From contig JBGAPZ010000014.1 in NCBI GenBank assembly GCA_044220975.1, positions 24,440-88,439 on the forward strand: DNA of 64,000 nt, read 5' to 3'. A program made the position numbers and the translations under genes. Source of the stretch: SZUA-430 sp044220975 (GTDB taxonomy: Bacteria > Pseudomonadota > Alphaproteobacteria > Micropepsales > Micropepsaceae). Position 1 is the stretch's first letter. Every line of letters begins with the position of its first letter. Under the pieces are notes generated by a model that worked only from the letters and a program-made list of their open reading frames with translations, made no database searches and had not been told where the DNA came from. Shown piece by piece: positions 35,406-44,173 of this stretch.

Positions 35406-36149
35406 ATGATCGACCCCTTCTTCTTGCCGCGCATGTTCCCCATCGCCAATCCGCCCGAGCCTAAGGCAGACTGGGCACTGTTCATGGATTTGGACGGAAC
35501 CCTTCTGGATATCGCGGCGACGCCCGACCGCGTGATCGTGCCTCCGGATCTCGTGGTCGATCTAAGCGCGGCCTCAGCGGCACTCGGTGGTGCGCTGGCG
35601 ATCGTGTCGGGACGCATGCTGAGTGAAGTGGACGCGCTGCTCACGCCTCTGCGCTTGCCGGGTGGTGGCGAGCACGGGGCAGTGATCCGCTTGCCTGACG
35701 GACAGCGTGACGAGGTCGATGCCAAGGTGCCCGCTACGTGGGTCGACGCGCTGGTCGAAGCCGCAGCGAAGAAGGCAGGGATAATGGTCGAACGGAAGAC
35801 CCACAGCGTCGTCCTGCACTACCGGCGCGCGGCGCACCATGAGGATTTCTGCAAACAGAGTTGCCTCGAGCTCATTTCCGGCCGCGAGGAGGACTTCGAA
35901 GTTTTAGCGGGGAGGATGGCGGTCGAGGTTAGACCCCGCACGGTCACAAAGGCGCGCCCCGTCCACCGCCTGATGATGCTTGAACCTTTCGCCGGCCGCC
36001 GTCCGGTCTTCGTCGGCGACGACGTCACGGATCGAGACGGTTTCCGCGCCGCGGAAGCTTTCGGCGGAGATGGCGTGGATGTGTTCCAGCGCTTCGCCGG
36101 CCGGCCGCGTGAGGTTCGGCAATGGCTTAAATCCATCGCTGAACTCTAG
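35406..36149 (+). CDS. otsB: trehalose-6-phosphate phosphatase
   Basis: The 247-residue HAD-superfamily protein has the nucleophile motif DLDGTLLDIAATPD near residue 29. Motif 2 is IVSGRMLSEVD, and the substrate-binding stretch is GGGEHGAVIR. Motif 4 is FVGDDVTDRDGFRAA near the C terminus. It dephosphorylates trehalose-6-phosphate. AAGGAGAG precedes the ATG at 35406. The 166 bases upstream include TTGACA at 35260 as a possible -35, without a good -10. The GH15 gene follows after 15 bases in the same operon. Confidence 0.93.
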   Translation: MIDPFFLPRMFPIANPPEPKADWALFMDLDGTLLDIAATPDRVIVPPDLVVDLSAASAALGGALAIVSGRMLSEVDALLTPLRLPGGGEHGAVIRLPDGQRDEVDAKVPATWVDALVEAAAKKAGIMVERKTHSVVLHYRRAAHHEDFCKQSCLELISGREEDFEVLAGRMAVEVRPRTVTKARPVHRLMMLEPFAGRRPVFVGDDVTDRDGFRAAEAFGGDGVDVFQRFAGRPREVRQWLKSIAEL

Positions 36150-36164
36150 CGCAGGCTCAACCTT

Positions 36165-37970
36165 ATGAGCAGCCTTGACCTTGCCGTCGTGGGCAACTGT
36201 GCCATCGCTAGCCTGATTTCGAAATCCGGTCGGCACGTCTGGTTCTGCTTTCCCCGCCTCGACGGCGACCCCGTATTCTCCGATCTTGTTGCGGGCACCG
36301 ATCCCAGCCGTGGTTTTAGCGATGTGGTCCTCAAGGACGCCGTAGCCTGGACCCAGCGATATGCCGGCAACACGCCGATCCTTGAAACACAGGGCAGTGA
36401 CGCCGGCGGCGCCCAAATCAAGATCACCGACTTCGCGCCACGGCACGAAAAATTCGGCCGCTCTTTTCATCCCCCAATGTTGGTTCGCCGGATCGAGCCA
36501 CTCGCGGGCCGCCCGCGCATTCGCGTTCGCATGCGTCCGGTTTTCGATTATGGCGCTACCGCGCCGACGCTCACGATCGGAAGCAACCACATCACCTATT
36601 CGGCGCCGTCGGTCCCGTCGGCTCCATCCTTGCGCGTCACGACCGATATGCCGGTGTCTTACTTGGCCGACGAAACCGAGTTTTTCCTGGACCGGCCGTT
36701 GCATCTGTTTGTCGGGCCCGACGAGCCGGTGCCGGAGAGCCCGGACCGATTGGCCGCGACGTTCTTGAGCGAAACCGAGCTCTACTGGCGGGGTTGGGCG
36801 CGCGGTCTCTGCATTCCATTCGAATGGCAGGACGAAGTCATCCGCTCAGCCATCACACTCAAACTCTGCAGCTATGAAGACACCGGCGCCATCGTCGCGG
36901 CCCTCACAACTTCGATCCCGGAAGCTCCCCAGACAGTGCGCAACTGGGACTATCGCTTCTGCTGGCTACGCGATGCCTATTTCGCAGTCGGTGCACTGAA
37001 TCGCTTGGGCGCGACCCGAACGATGGAAGGCTTCATCCGCTTCATCCTGGATGCTGTGCTCGGCGCCGGAGCACGCGCATCGATCCCGCCGCTCTTTCCG
37101 ATCTCCGGACGCGGCGATCTCATCGAGCGGGTCGCGTCCGCTCTGCCCGGCTACCAGGGCATGGGACCCGTGCGCGTCGGCAACGCCGCCGGCACACAAA
37201 TCCAACACGACGTGTACGGCTCGATTATCCTCACCGCTGCGCAAATGTTCTTTGACCGCCGTCTTTCCAATTCCGGCGACATCGCACTCTACGAACAGCT
37301 GCGCCCGGTCGGAGACTTGGCCGTCCGCTGCGCCTTCGAACCCGACGCCGGTCCTTGGGAGTATCGCGGGCGTGCGTTGCCGCACACTTATTCTGCGGCA
37401 ATGTGTTGGGCGGGCGTGCACCGTTTAGGCATGATCGCGGACAAACTTGGCCTTGCGGGGGATGCCCAGGCATGGCGCGGACATGCCGAGAAGATAAAAG
37501 ACGAGCTTCTCGCGCGCGCCACGACACGCAACGGTTGGATTTCGGGCGCGCTCGATACCGAGGTCGCCGACGCCTCCACCCTGCTCTTGACTGAGATTGG
37601 CCTTCTGAAAGCGACCGATCCGCGTGTCGCCAAGACACTCGAAATCGTCGAGCAACGCCTGATGCGCAACGGATTTGTGTTTCGCTACAATGAGGCGGAC
37701 GACTTCGGCTCGCCCGAAACCGCATTCCTCGTTTGCACGTTTTGGTATTGCGACGCGCTTGCCCTTGCCGGCCGGAAAGACGAGGCGCGCCAACTGTTCG
37801 AGAACGCAATCGCCTGCCGCAACAGCGTTGGCCTGCTCAGCGAAGACGTGGACCCCAAAACGAAAACCCTATGGGGCAACTTCCCGCAAGCCTATTCGCA
37901 TGTCGGGCTCATCCATTCTGCGTGGCGCTTGTCGCGAGGATGGGAAGAGGCGTTATGGCGCGCTTCATAG
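36165..37970 (+). CDS. glycoside hydrolase family 15 protein (trehalase or glucoamylase-like)
   Basis: The 601-residue protein has an N-terminal beta-sandwich (about 1-250) and the (alpha/alpha)6 barrel. The barrel shows NWDYRFCWLRDAYF, the first catalytic acid region GPWEYRGRALPHTYSAAMCW, and the second region LLSEDVDPKTKTLWGNFPQA followed by YSHVGLI. Family members linked to otsA and otsB act as trehalases or on short alpha-glucans. No signal peptide is seen, so it is cytoplasmic. It lies 15 bases after otsB and faces otsA convergently. Confidence 0.9.
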   Translation: MSSLDLAVVGNCAIASLISKSGRHVWFCFPRLDGDPVFSDLVAGTDPSRGFSDVVLKDAVAWTQRYAGNTPILETQGSDAGGAQIKITDFAPRHEKFGRSFHPPMLVRRIEPLAGRPRIRVRMRPVFDYGATAPTLTIGSNHITYSAPSVPSAPSLRVTTDMPVSYLADETEFFLDRPLHLFVGPDEPVPESPDRLAATFLSETELYWRGWARGLCIPFEWQDEVIRSAITLKLCSYEDTGAIVAALTTSIPEAPQTVRNWDYRFCWLRDAYFAVGALNRLGATRTMEGFIRFILDAVLGAGARASIPPLFPISGRGDLIERVASALPGYQGMGPVRVGNAAGTQIQHDVYGSIILTAAQMFFDRRLSNSGDIALYEQLRPVGDLAVRCAFEPDAGPWEYRGRALPHTYSAAMCWAGVHRLGMIADKLGLAGDAQAWRGHAEKIKDELLARATTRNGWISGALDTEVADASTLLLTEIGLLKATDPRVAKTLEIVEQRLMRNGFVFRYNEADDFGSPETAFLVCTFWYCDALALAGRKDEARQLFENAIACRNSVGLLSEDVDPKTKTLWGNFPQAYSHVGLIHSAWRLSRGWEEALWRAS

Positions 37971-38012
37971 TTGCCAGTTTTCACCTTGTTCATCACGAAA
38001 CGCGAATCCGCT

Positions 38013-39737
38013 CTAGGCGCCGGCAACGCTAGCGCCGACCGATCCGGCGCTCGTCGCGCGAACTCGCTTGAGCGCGTTCGTTGCCGCGATCGCTTCGATT
38101 TCGCCGCGCCGGCGCAAACTCGCCGCATCGAGCAGCATCTGGCCAGCCCAGCGATATACATTGCGCGAACGCACGAGCGCTCGCATCTGGCGCATGCGGG
38201 CTTGCTGCTCGGCCAGCGGCATCGCCAAAGCGTGATGCACTGCTTCAGCCATTTCGTGCGTGTGGTATGGGTTCACGATCAGCGCTTCGCTTAACTCGCG
38301 CGAAGCGCCCGCAAACGTCGACAGAATCAAGACGCCCCGCTCGTCGTCGCGCGCTGCCACGAACTCCTTCGCCACCAAGTTCATCCCGTCGTGCAGACTG
38401 CTGACGATACAAAAATCAGCAGCGCGATAGAGCTCGAACACCTCGTCGGGTTCATGATGGCGAATGGATAGAACGATGGGCCTCCAGTCGCCGCTACCGT
38501 GGCGCCCATTCACTTCGTCGGCCAAGGCTGCCGCTTCGCTTTGCAGCGCCTGATAAGCGGCGAGTTTGTCGCGCGTCGGCGCCGCGCCTTGAATAAACGT
38601 CACACGGCCGTGCCATTCGGGATGGTTGCGCAGCAGCGCATCGATCGCGCGCAAGCGGTCCAGGATGCCCTTTGTGTAGTCGAAGCGCTCCATACCGACG
38701 CCCAACATGACGTGGTCGGCGATGCCGAACCGCCTTTTTGTCTCCGCGCGGCATTGATCGACGGGCCGTTGCGCCGCCAGCGCAGCCGGAGGCCACTCGA
38801 TCGAGATCGGATACGGTCTGATCAAAGTCTCGTTGCCGCGATGGACGACAGAGCGGTGCTCGCGATCAATTCGGCTCTCGACGAAGCGATCGACGGTTTC
38901 GATGAAATTGTTGCAATGGAAATGCGTGTGGAAGCCGAGAATGGAGCTGCCCAGCAGACCCTCGATGATTTCTTCCTTCCACGGGAAGATGCCGAACGTT
39001 TCCGCGTTCGGCCAGGGGATGTGCCAGAACGTGATACTCGTCGCTTTCGGCAACCTCTGCCGCAGCAATTTCGGCAGCAGAGCGAAGTGGTAGTCCTGGA
39101 TCAGAACTATCGGGTCCGCGCACCGCGCCTCGGCGACGATCGCGTCGGCGAACTTCTCGTTGACGGCTTTGTACTGCTGCCAGTCCTCTTCGCGAAACGA
39201 CGGACGCACAAAGGCGATGTGGCAGAGCGGCCAAAGGCTTTCGTTGGCCAGACCGTAGTAATAGCCCTCCTGTTCTTCCGTCGATAGCCAAACGCGGCGC
39301 AGCGTGTAGGACGGGTCGGCCGGTGGCACCGCAACCCGATCGTTCGCATCTACCATTTCGCGATCGGCGGAGCCGCTGCCGTGCGCGACCCAAGTCCCGC
39401 TGCAGGCACGGATGACCGGCTCCAACGCCGCGACAAGACCGCTCGCGGGGATCTGCAGTTTGACTTCCGTCTCGTTGCGATTGTGGATGTAGGGTTCGCG
39501 ATTGGAGACTGCGATGACTTGCGCTCCCGGCAACTCGCTCGCCAACACGTTCCTCAACGTTTCGGGATTCCAGTCGACGTGAATGCCGTCGATCGATCGA
39601 CGGCTCAAGTCGTATTGCTCAAGTGCCTCACGCAGTTCGCGGTCCATCGGCTCTGCAGGCTGGGCGCCGTCCGCCCGGCCGGCGCGCAGATCGGCGTTCC
39701 TCGCAGCGTATTTTGCCAGCTGCGCAGCAGAAGCCAC
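38013..39737 (-). CDS. otsA: trehalose-6-phosphate synthase, GT20 catalytic part (downstream frame of a split gene)
   Basis: The GT20 catalytic domain is complete: QVIAVSNREPYIHNR, HGSGSADRE, VLIQDYHFALLP, TFWHIPWPNAETFG, GVGMERFDYTKGILDRL and the C-terminal SSLHDGMNLVAKEF. It joins UDP-glucose to glucose-6-phosphate. The frame opens at GTG 39737; the first realistic independent start is ATG 39647, with a weak ribosome site. The first 30 codons (KYAARNADLRAGRADG) continue the coding sense of the upstream frame ending at 39605. Larger alphaproteobacterial OtsA proteins carry an N-terminal membrane domain in one chain, so this looks like one gene broken by a single-base frame change near 39700. 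Confidence 0.9.
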   Translation of the reverse strand: MASAAQLAKYAARNADLRAGRADGAQPAEPMDRELREALEQYDLSRRSIDGIHVDWNPETLRNVLASELPGAQVIAVSNREPYIHNRNETEVKLQIPASGLVAALEPVIRACSGTWVAHGSGSADREMVDANDRVAVPPADPSYTLRRVWLSTEEQEGYYYGLANESLWPLCHIAFVRPSFREEDWQQYKAVNEKFADAIVAEARCADPIVLIQDYHFALLPKLLRQRLPKATSITFWHIPWPNAETFGIFPWKEEIIEGLLGSSILGFHTHFHCNNFIETVDRFVESRIDREHRSVVHRGNETLIRPYPISIEWPPAALAAQRPVDQCRAETKRRFGIADHVMLGVGMERFDYTKGILDRLRAIDALLRNHPEWHGRVTFIQGAAPTRDKLAAYQALQSEAAALADEVNGRHGSGDWRPIVLSIRHHEPDEVFELYRAADFCIVSSLHDGMNLVAKEFVAARDDERGVLILSTFAGASRELSEALIVNPYHTHEMAEAVHHALAMPLAEQQARMRQMRALVRSRNVYRWAGQMLLDAASLRRRGEIEAIAATNALKRVRATSAGSVGASVAGA

Positions 39738-40354
39738 GAGATGATACCGGCGACGCCCGTTGCCAATACGATAACTGCGCCCAGCGTGATCGACAGATAC
39801 AACCGCGCCTCGCCTGCGCGCGAGAGTGCATAGGTCAGATCGTGAACGACAACGAGATGTCCGAGCTCAGGCTGAGGCAAGGGAAACGACGACGCCAGCA
39901 GAGTGCGCCCGTCGATCGACAGCGGCGTCGTCACCTCGCCTTCGGATTGGCCGATGTCGTCACAGCTGACGCCAACGGGAAACCCTTGCGTCGCGATCCG
40001 CAGCGTTCCGCTTCGATTGCAGACAGCCACGCCGGCCAATCGCTCGTCGGATAGTATCTCTGCGAAAAACCCCTGCAGCCGTTCTTCAGCGTCGGTAGCC
40101 GGCTGCCGTAGCAATGCCACAACTTGATCGCGCGCCGACGCATTGATTGTGCGCGCGCGCAAAGCGACGTCGCTGCGGCCCCAGTTCTCGACGAATCCCG
40201 CGATTAGCGGCGCGACTACTGTGAACAGCACGATGAAGGCCGCCAGCACGCCCGCCACAAATAGAAGCGGTCCCCGTCTTGCGGCACTCTGCCAACTGAA
40301 AAATTGCCGAACTCGATTCCAGATCCCGGAGAATGGCACTAGACGCTCCGGCAT
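39605..40354 (-). CDS. N-terminal membrane/sensor segment of the split OtsA
   Basis: ATG 40354 starts a frame with two membrane helices (PLLFVAGVLAAFIVLFTVVA near 30-50 and SITLGAVIVLATGVAGIISW near 180-200). They flank about 125 extracytoplasmic residues of a sensor-like domain (ERLQGFFAEILSDERLAGVAV, LGHLVVVHDLTY). After SWLLLRSWQNTLRG the sense is lost and the frame ends as a basic, unrelated tail at 39605. Reading -1 at that point continues directly into RNADLRAGRADG of the catalytic frame. It may therefore be an inactive first half, a separate membrane protein, or the start of one 750-residue enzyme. Confidence 0.7.
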   Translation of the reverse strand: MPERLVPFSGIWNRVRQFFSWQSAARRGPLLFVAGVLAAFIVLFTVVAPLIAGFVENWGRSDVALRARTINASARDQVVALLRQPATDAEERLQGFFAEILSDERLAGVAVCNRSGTLRIATQGFPVGVSCDDIGQSEGEVTTPLSIDGRTLLASSFPLPQPELGHLVVVHDLTYALSRAGEARLYLSITLGAVIVLATGVAGIISWLLLRSWQNTLRGTPICAPAGRTAPSLQSRWTANCVRHLSNTT

Positions 40355-40813
40355 GGCTGGCAGCTCAGGACCAGTGGCATGGAGCGTTGAGGATCGATAT
40401 CCAAAAGCGGAGTCCGATCATGCGCAAGGAGAGCGTGTGTGCCAGCGACGGCTGGAACGAGAGCTAGATCGCAAATGTTCAGTCCTCCTCCTTGCGCGCG
40501 GCAATCGTGCTTGCCGGAAGGGCAGCTCCTTCAAGAATCGCTGCCTTGTTTGGGCCTCCTAAGCCCGCATTTGTTTGTGACGACCTTGGCGTGTACTAAC
40601 ATCAATACGCACTCGCTCAAGTCAACATTTATCTGCGCTGCGAATTCGGCGGGGCGCGCGGATTCGTGCACTGACGATTGTCGTACTTGCGAGCTGCAAC
40701 ACCACGGAAAGCGCGATGCTGATGTAAGGCCCCGCGCGATCCCGCACACGTGCTTTACTGATTTGACAAGTCGCTGCCGGAAGAAGCCGTCGCTCGATCC
40801 AGCAAGCCTTGCA
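40355..40813. other. 459-bp gap without a supported gene
   Basis: Short open frames here have no ribosome sites and no protein-like composition. The region presumably holds the promoter of the minus-strand otsA unit. An FNR-type TTGAT-N4-ATCAA site was looked for near 40755-40775 and is not present. Confidence 0.5.
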
Positions 40814-41641
40814 TTAATGATGGACGAAAACGTGCGCCGGGCTTGCGGCGAGCAGATGTTCCGTCGTCGTGCCCAAAAGCCAGTCGCGCCAGCCGCGGTG
40901 GCCATAGGCGCCAGCCACGATCATGCCCGCGCTCGCAGCCTTCGCGGCCGCGACAATGGCTGCAGCAGCATCATCGGTGGTCAACGGCTGCGCCGCCGCC
41001 TTGTAGCCACGCTCGCGCATGAAGCGAGCGCCGACTTCGGCGTGCGCCGCGGCCTTGGCGGGATCGGGATCGATGCTGATTACGACCGCCTCGCTCTTCA
41101 CATGCAACTGCATGGCGCAGAAGAGTTGCATCGCGCGCATCGCCGGTATCGACCCGTCATAGGCGACGATGGTCTTGCCCTCGGGTGCTGCACTACGCGG
41201 CGAGACGATGAGCGGGCGCGGGTTGTCGCGCAGCAGGTTTACGATCAGAGGGCTGAGTTCGGCCGCACGGCCCGAGAAATCGCTGTCGACGCCCAGCATG
41301 ACGACGTCGTGCGGCGCGCTTGCAACGACGAGCGACGCGGCGGCCTCGCCGACGACGACGGCCGCGTCGGCCATTCCGCCGGCGGCGCGGCACTCGCCGA
41401 CAAAGGCCTGTGCGAATTCCGCCGCCGCGGCCTTGGCGCGTTCGATCAGGACGGCGTCTTTGTGAAGCTTGTAGGCATCGCCGCCTATTGGCGTCGGTTC
41501 AGCGGGCGCGATCACGTCGGGGTCGACGACACGCAAGCCAAGGATGGCGGCGCTGTGTTTGCGTGCGAGTGCGAGCGCGAGCTTTCGCGACTCGAGTGCC
41601 GCCGGCGTCCCGTCGAGGGCTAGAAGAATGCTCTTTAGCAT
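40814..41641 (-). CDS. tandem-domain universal stress protein
   Basis: The 275-residue protein starts MLKSILLALDGTPAALESRK at the ATG at 41641, with GGAG seven bases upstream. Two UspA folds follow each other. The first spans about 1-145 (GEAAASLVVASAPHDVVMLGVDS). The second spans about 150-275 and has the nucleotide loop GAYGHRGWRDWLLGTTTEHL followed by LLAASPAHVFVHH. UspA proteins accumulate under starvation and respiratory stress. The frame is open to 41959, but that upstream part is low-quality sequence. Confidence 0.85.
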   Translation of the reverse strand: MLKSILLALDGTPAALESRKLALALARKHSAAILGLRVVDPDVIAPAEPTPIGGDAYKLHKDAVLIERAKAAAAEFAQAFVGECRAAGGMADAAVVVGEAAASLVVASAPHDVVMLGVDSDFSGRAAELSPLIVNLLRDNPRPLIVSPRSAAPEGKTIVAYDGSIPAMRAMQLFCAMQLHVKSEAVVISIDPDPAKAAAHAEVGARFMRERGYKAAAQPLTTDDAAAAIVAAAKAASAGMIVAGAYGHRGWRDWLLGTTTEHLLAASPAHVFVHH

Positions 41642-41987
41642 GGCTGGCTCCAACCGCGTTGAGCCCTGCATATCGCGGCGGGGCTTGCGTGGGAAGCTCC
41701 TTTCACCGGCCCGCCGACGCCTACCGAAACGAGCACAGCTGCTCCGTCGTTGCGAGCAGAGCGCCGCCCCTGCGCCACATTTTCGCGTTCGAGCCGACGG
41801 TGGTGTGTTCGATGCGCTCATGTCGGAGAAAACGAAGTCGTCGCCGCCCCAAATCGGAAAGCGACATTCGATTCTCCGTTGCGTCCGTGGGCTAGCTGCG
41901 GCGATTGCGGGGCACGGCATGACTACCCTTTCGGGGTTTGGCTCGCTAGGGTGAGCCATCGCTATTCAGCAAGACAGGAGTGATCCC
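41642..41987. other. 346-bp divergent intergenic region
   Basis: The region lies between the minus-strand universal stress gene and the plus-strand acyl-CoA dehydrogenase gene and must hold both promoters. I see no clear hexamers, palindromes or small gene in it. Confidence 0.5.
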
Positions 41988-43256
41988 ATGAGCCAAGCAC
42001 AAAAGCGCACACCCGCACCCGATCACCTCGACCCGCGCTTGAACCACCTCGCGATGTCGGACGAGGCGCAGCCTTTGTTCAACGCGGTGAAGAAACACAT
42101 CGCTGAGAACGTTGCGCCGATCGAGGAGGAGTTCCACCGGCTGGGCGAAGGCCGCAAAAACCGTTGGTCATGGGCGCCGGGACAGCTTGAGCTGTTGGAG
42201 ACGGCGAAGAACAAGGCGAAGGCGTCCGGTCTTTGGAACTTCTTCCTGCCGCATGCGGAGATCGGGCGCGGGCTTACCAACCTCGACTACGCTTACATCG
42301 CTGCCGAACTCGGCAAGCAGTCGCTCGCGTCGGAGTCGCTGAACTGTTCGGCACCCGACACCGGCAATATGGAAGTGATCGAGCGGGTCGGTACGCCAGC
42401 GCAAAAGGAGCGCTGGTTGAAGCCGTTGCTCAACGGCGAGATCCGCTCGGCCTATGCCATGACCGAGCCTGGCGTCGCTTCGTCGGATGCGAAGAATATT
42501 TCGATGCGCGCCGAACAGGTCGGCAATGAGTGGGTTCTGAACGGCGAGAAATACTACATCTCCGGCGCCGGCGACCCGCGCTGCAAGATTATGATCGTGA
42601 TGGTGAAGTCGAGCCCGAACGCTGCCGCGCAATTCCAGCACTCGCAGATCCTCGTGCCGATGGACACGCCAGGCGTGAAGATCCTGGGCGCCATGTCGGT
42701 CTTTGGCGAAGATCACGCGCCGCGCGGCCACATGCATTTGAGGTTCGACAACGTGCGCGTGCCGGCGTCCAACATGTTGCTCGGCGAAGGCCGCGGCTTT
42801 GAAATTTCGCAGTTGCGCCTCGGGCCCGGCCGCATCCATCACTGCATGCGCTCGATCGGCCAAGCAGAACGTGCGCTGGACCTGATGGTGAAGCGCGGCG
42901 TCTCGCGCGAGGCGTTCGGCAAACCGCTGATCAATCTCGGCAAGAACCTTGAACTCGTGTCCCGTGCGCGCATCGATATCGAGGCGATGCGCTTGATGGT
43001 GTTGAAGGCCGCGCGCGCGATGGACGTGCTCGGCAACCGCGAGGCGCGCGTATGGGTCTCGATGGTGAAAGCAATGGTGCCCGAGCGCGTTTGCCAGATC
43101 ATCGACCAGGCGATGCAAATCCACGGCGCGACCGGCATCTCGCAATGGACACCGCTCGCCGAAATGTATGCCCATCAGCGTCACCTTCGTTTCGCCGATG
43201 GGCCGGACGAGGTCCATCACATGGTGGTAGGCCGCGCGGAGATCACACGGCACTAA
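41988..43256 (+). CDS. acyl-CoA dehydrogenase family protein (ACAD10/11-like)
   Basis: The 422-residue FAD enzyme shows the family patterns AYAMTEPGVASSDAKNI (flavin and substrate loop), YYISGAGDPRCKIMIVMVK, FGEDHAPRGHMHLRFDNVRV, LRLGPGRIHHCMRSIGQAERAL and QIHGATGISQWTPLAEMY. Its N terminus (LNHLAMSDEAQPLFNAVKKH) and internal spacing resemble the ACAD10/11-type group acting on long or hydroxylated acyl chains rather than short-chain enzymes. It catalyses alpha,beta-desaturation and passes electrons to ETF. CAGGAG precedes the ATG at 41988. A strong terminator follows, so it is monocistronic. Confidence 0.92.
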   Translation: MSQAQKRTPAPDHLDPRLNHLAMSDEAQPLFNAVKKHIAENVAPIEEEFHRLGEGRKNRWSWAPGQLELLETAKNKAKASGLWNFFLPHAEIGRGLTNLDYAYIAAELGKQSLASESLNCSAPDTGNMEVIERVGTPAQKERWLKPLLNGEIRSAYAMTEPGVASSDAKNISMRAEQVGNEWVLNGEKYYISGAGDPRCKIMIVMVKSSPNAAAQFQHSQILVPMDTPGVKILGAMSVFGEDHAPRGHMHLRFDNVRVPASNMLLGEGRGFEISQLRLGPGRIHHCMRSIGQAERALDLMVKRGVSREAFGKPLINLGKNLELVSRARIDIEAMRLMVLKAARAMDVLGNREARVWVSMVKAMVPERVCQIIDQAMQIHGATGISQWTPLAEMYAHQRHLRFADGPDEVHHMVVGRAEITRH

Positions 43257-43270
43257 ATCAGCGCAATGGT

Positions 43271-43313
43271 CGCGGGGTCCGAACCTCGAGGGTTCGCCCC
43301 GCGGGCGATTTTC
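43271..43313 (+). terminator. intrinsic terminator after the acyl-CoA dehydrogenase gene
   Basis: CGCGGGG (43271-43277) and CGAACC (43280-43285) pair with GGTTCG (43291-43296) and CCCCGCG (43297-43303), a 13-bp stem with a two-base bulge, followed by GGCGATTTTC. Confidence 0.85.
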
Positions 43314-43472
43314 TCCCGTGATGATCGCAGCGGTTTGTGCAATCGCGGCGCAGCTTCACCCTACGGATGAACGCACAGGCGCGCCTATCACCGTTGGCGC
43401 GAACACCATAGGCAGCGCGCGCTACGTGTGCCAATCGTCGCGACCCTCACGCGTTTTTTCTGGGAGCTCCAT

Positions 43473-44117
43473 ATGAAGTTTGCCGCCGCTTCGCTTTTGG
43501 CCGCCGTTGCATTTTCGGCGACCGCGTCCGTCTCCTTCGCCGCCGATTCAATCAAGAAGTTCGACGATGCGACGGTTGACGCCGTGCTCGCCGCCGTCGG
43601 CGGCACGGTTATCGACAAAGGTTCATCGGATGACGGCGCGTATCGCGTCTTTACGATCGGCGAACTGAAGTTCGTCGCCGGTCAACGTGTTTGCAAACCG
43701 GAAACCGGCTGCTTGGGACTGCTCGTTCAATGCAGCTTCACCGGTGACACGTTCTCGACCACGACGGCGAACAAGTTCAATCTCACGCATGTGTTCAGCA
43801 CCGCCGCCGTTTCCGAAGACCGCAAGACCATTTATCTCGGCCGCTATCTGATCGCAGACGGCGGGACCACGCTCGCCAACACGATCGCGAATTTCAAAGT
43901 GTTCTTCGGCATGCCCGGACAGCTCGCCGACCAAGTGAAGCAAGAAGGCTCCGCACCGGTTGCCTCGATTGCGCCGCAAACGACGCCTGCCTCGACGACG
44001 AGCGCAACCGTTGCCGCCACAGCCGCGGCGGCCCCAGCCGCCAGCGTTGCCACGGAAGCGGCGCCCGCGAAGGGCGGCGAATGGATTGAGGGCTATGCGA
44101 ATACGTTGAAGCGGTAA
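43473..44117 (+). CDS. exported YbjN-domain-like protein
   Basis: The 214-residue protein has a signal peptide MKFAAASLLAAVAFSATASV ending SFA-ADS. The YbjN-like core spans about residues 25-150: a lead strand, then NKFNLTHVFSTAAVSEDRKT and IYLGRYLIADGGTTLANTIA. YbjN domains resemble type III secretion chaperones. The tail (about 165-205) is Ala/Thr/Pro-rich and disordered. GGGAGC precedes the ATG at 43473; the frame is open from 43428 but that would place the signal peptide internally. Function unknown; probably periplasmic. Confidence 0.7.
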   Translation: MKFAAASLLAAVAFSATASVSFAADSIKKFDDATVDAVLAAVGGTVIDKGSSDDGAYRVFTIGELKFVAGQRVCKPETGCLGLLVQCSFTGDTFSTTTANKFNLTHVFSTAAVSEDRKTIYLGRYLIADGGTTLANTIANFKVFFGMPGQLADQVKQEGSAPVASIAPQTTPASTTSATVAATAAAAPAASVATEAAPAKGGEWIEGYANTLKR

Positions 44118-44137
44118 CACAGCTGCAACAAGCGATG

Positions 44138-44171
44138 GCGGCTGCCCCAAAAAGGGCGGCCGCTTTTTTTG
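44138..44171 (+). terminator. intrinsic terminator after the YbjN-like gene
   Basis: GCGGCTGCCC (44138-44147) pairs with GGGCGGCCGC (44154-44163), ten base pairs with one G-U, loop CAAAAA, followed by TTTTTTT. The convergent nlpD-like gene stops three bases further on, so the element may serve both strands. Confidence 0.9.
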
Positions 44172-44173
44172 TT

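Noticed and set aside
40740..40790. FNR/FixK-type site before the universal stress gene
   Set aside because: The sequence near TTTGACAAGTC does not fit TTGAT-N4-ATCAA.
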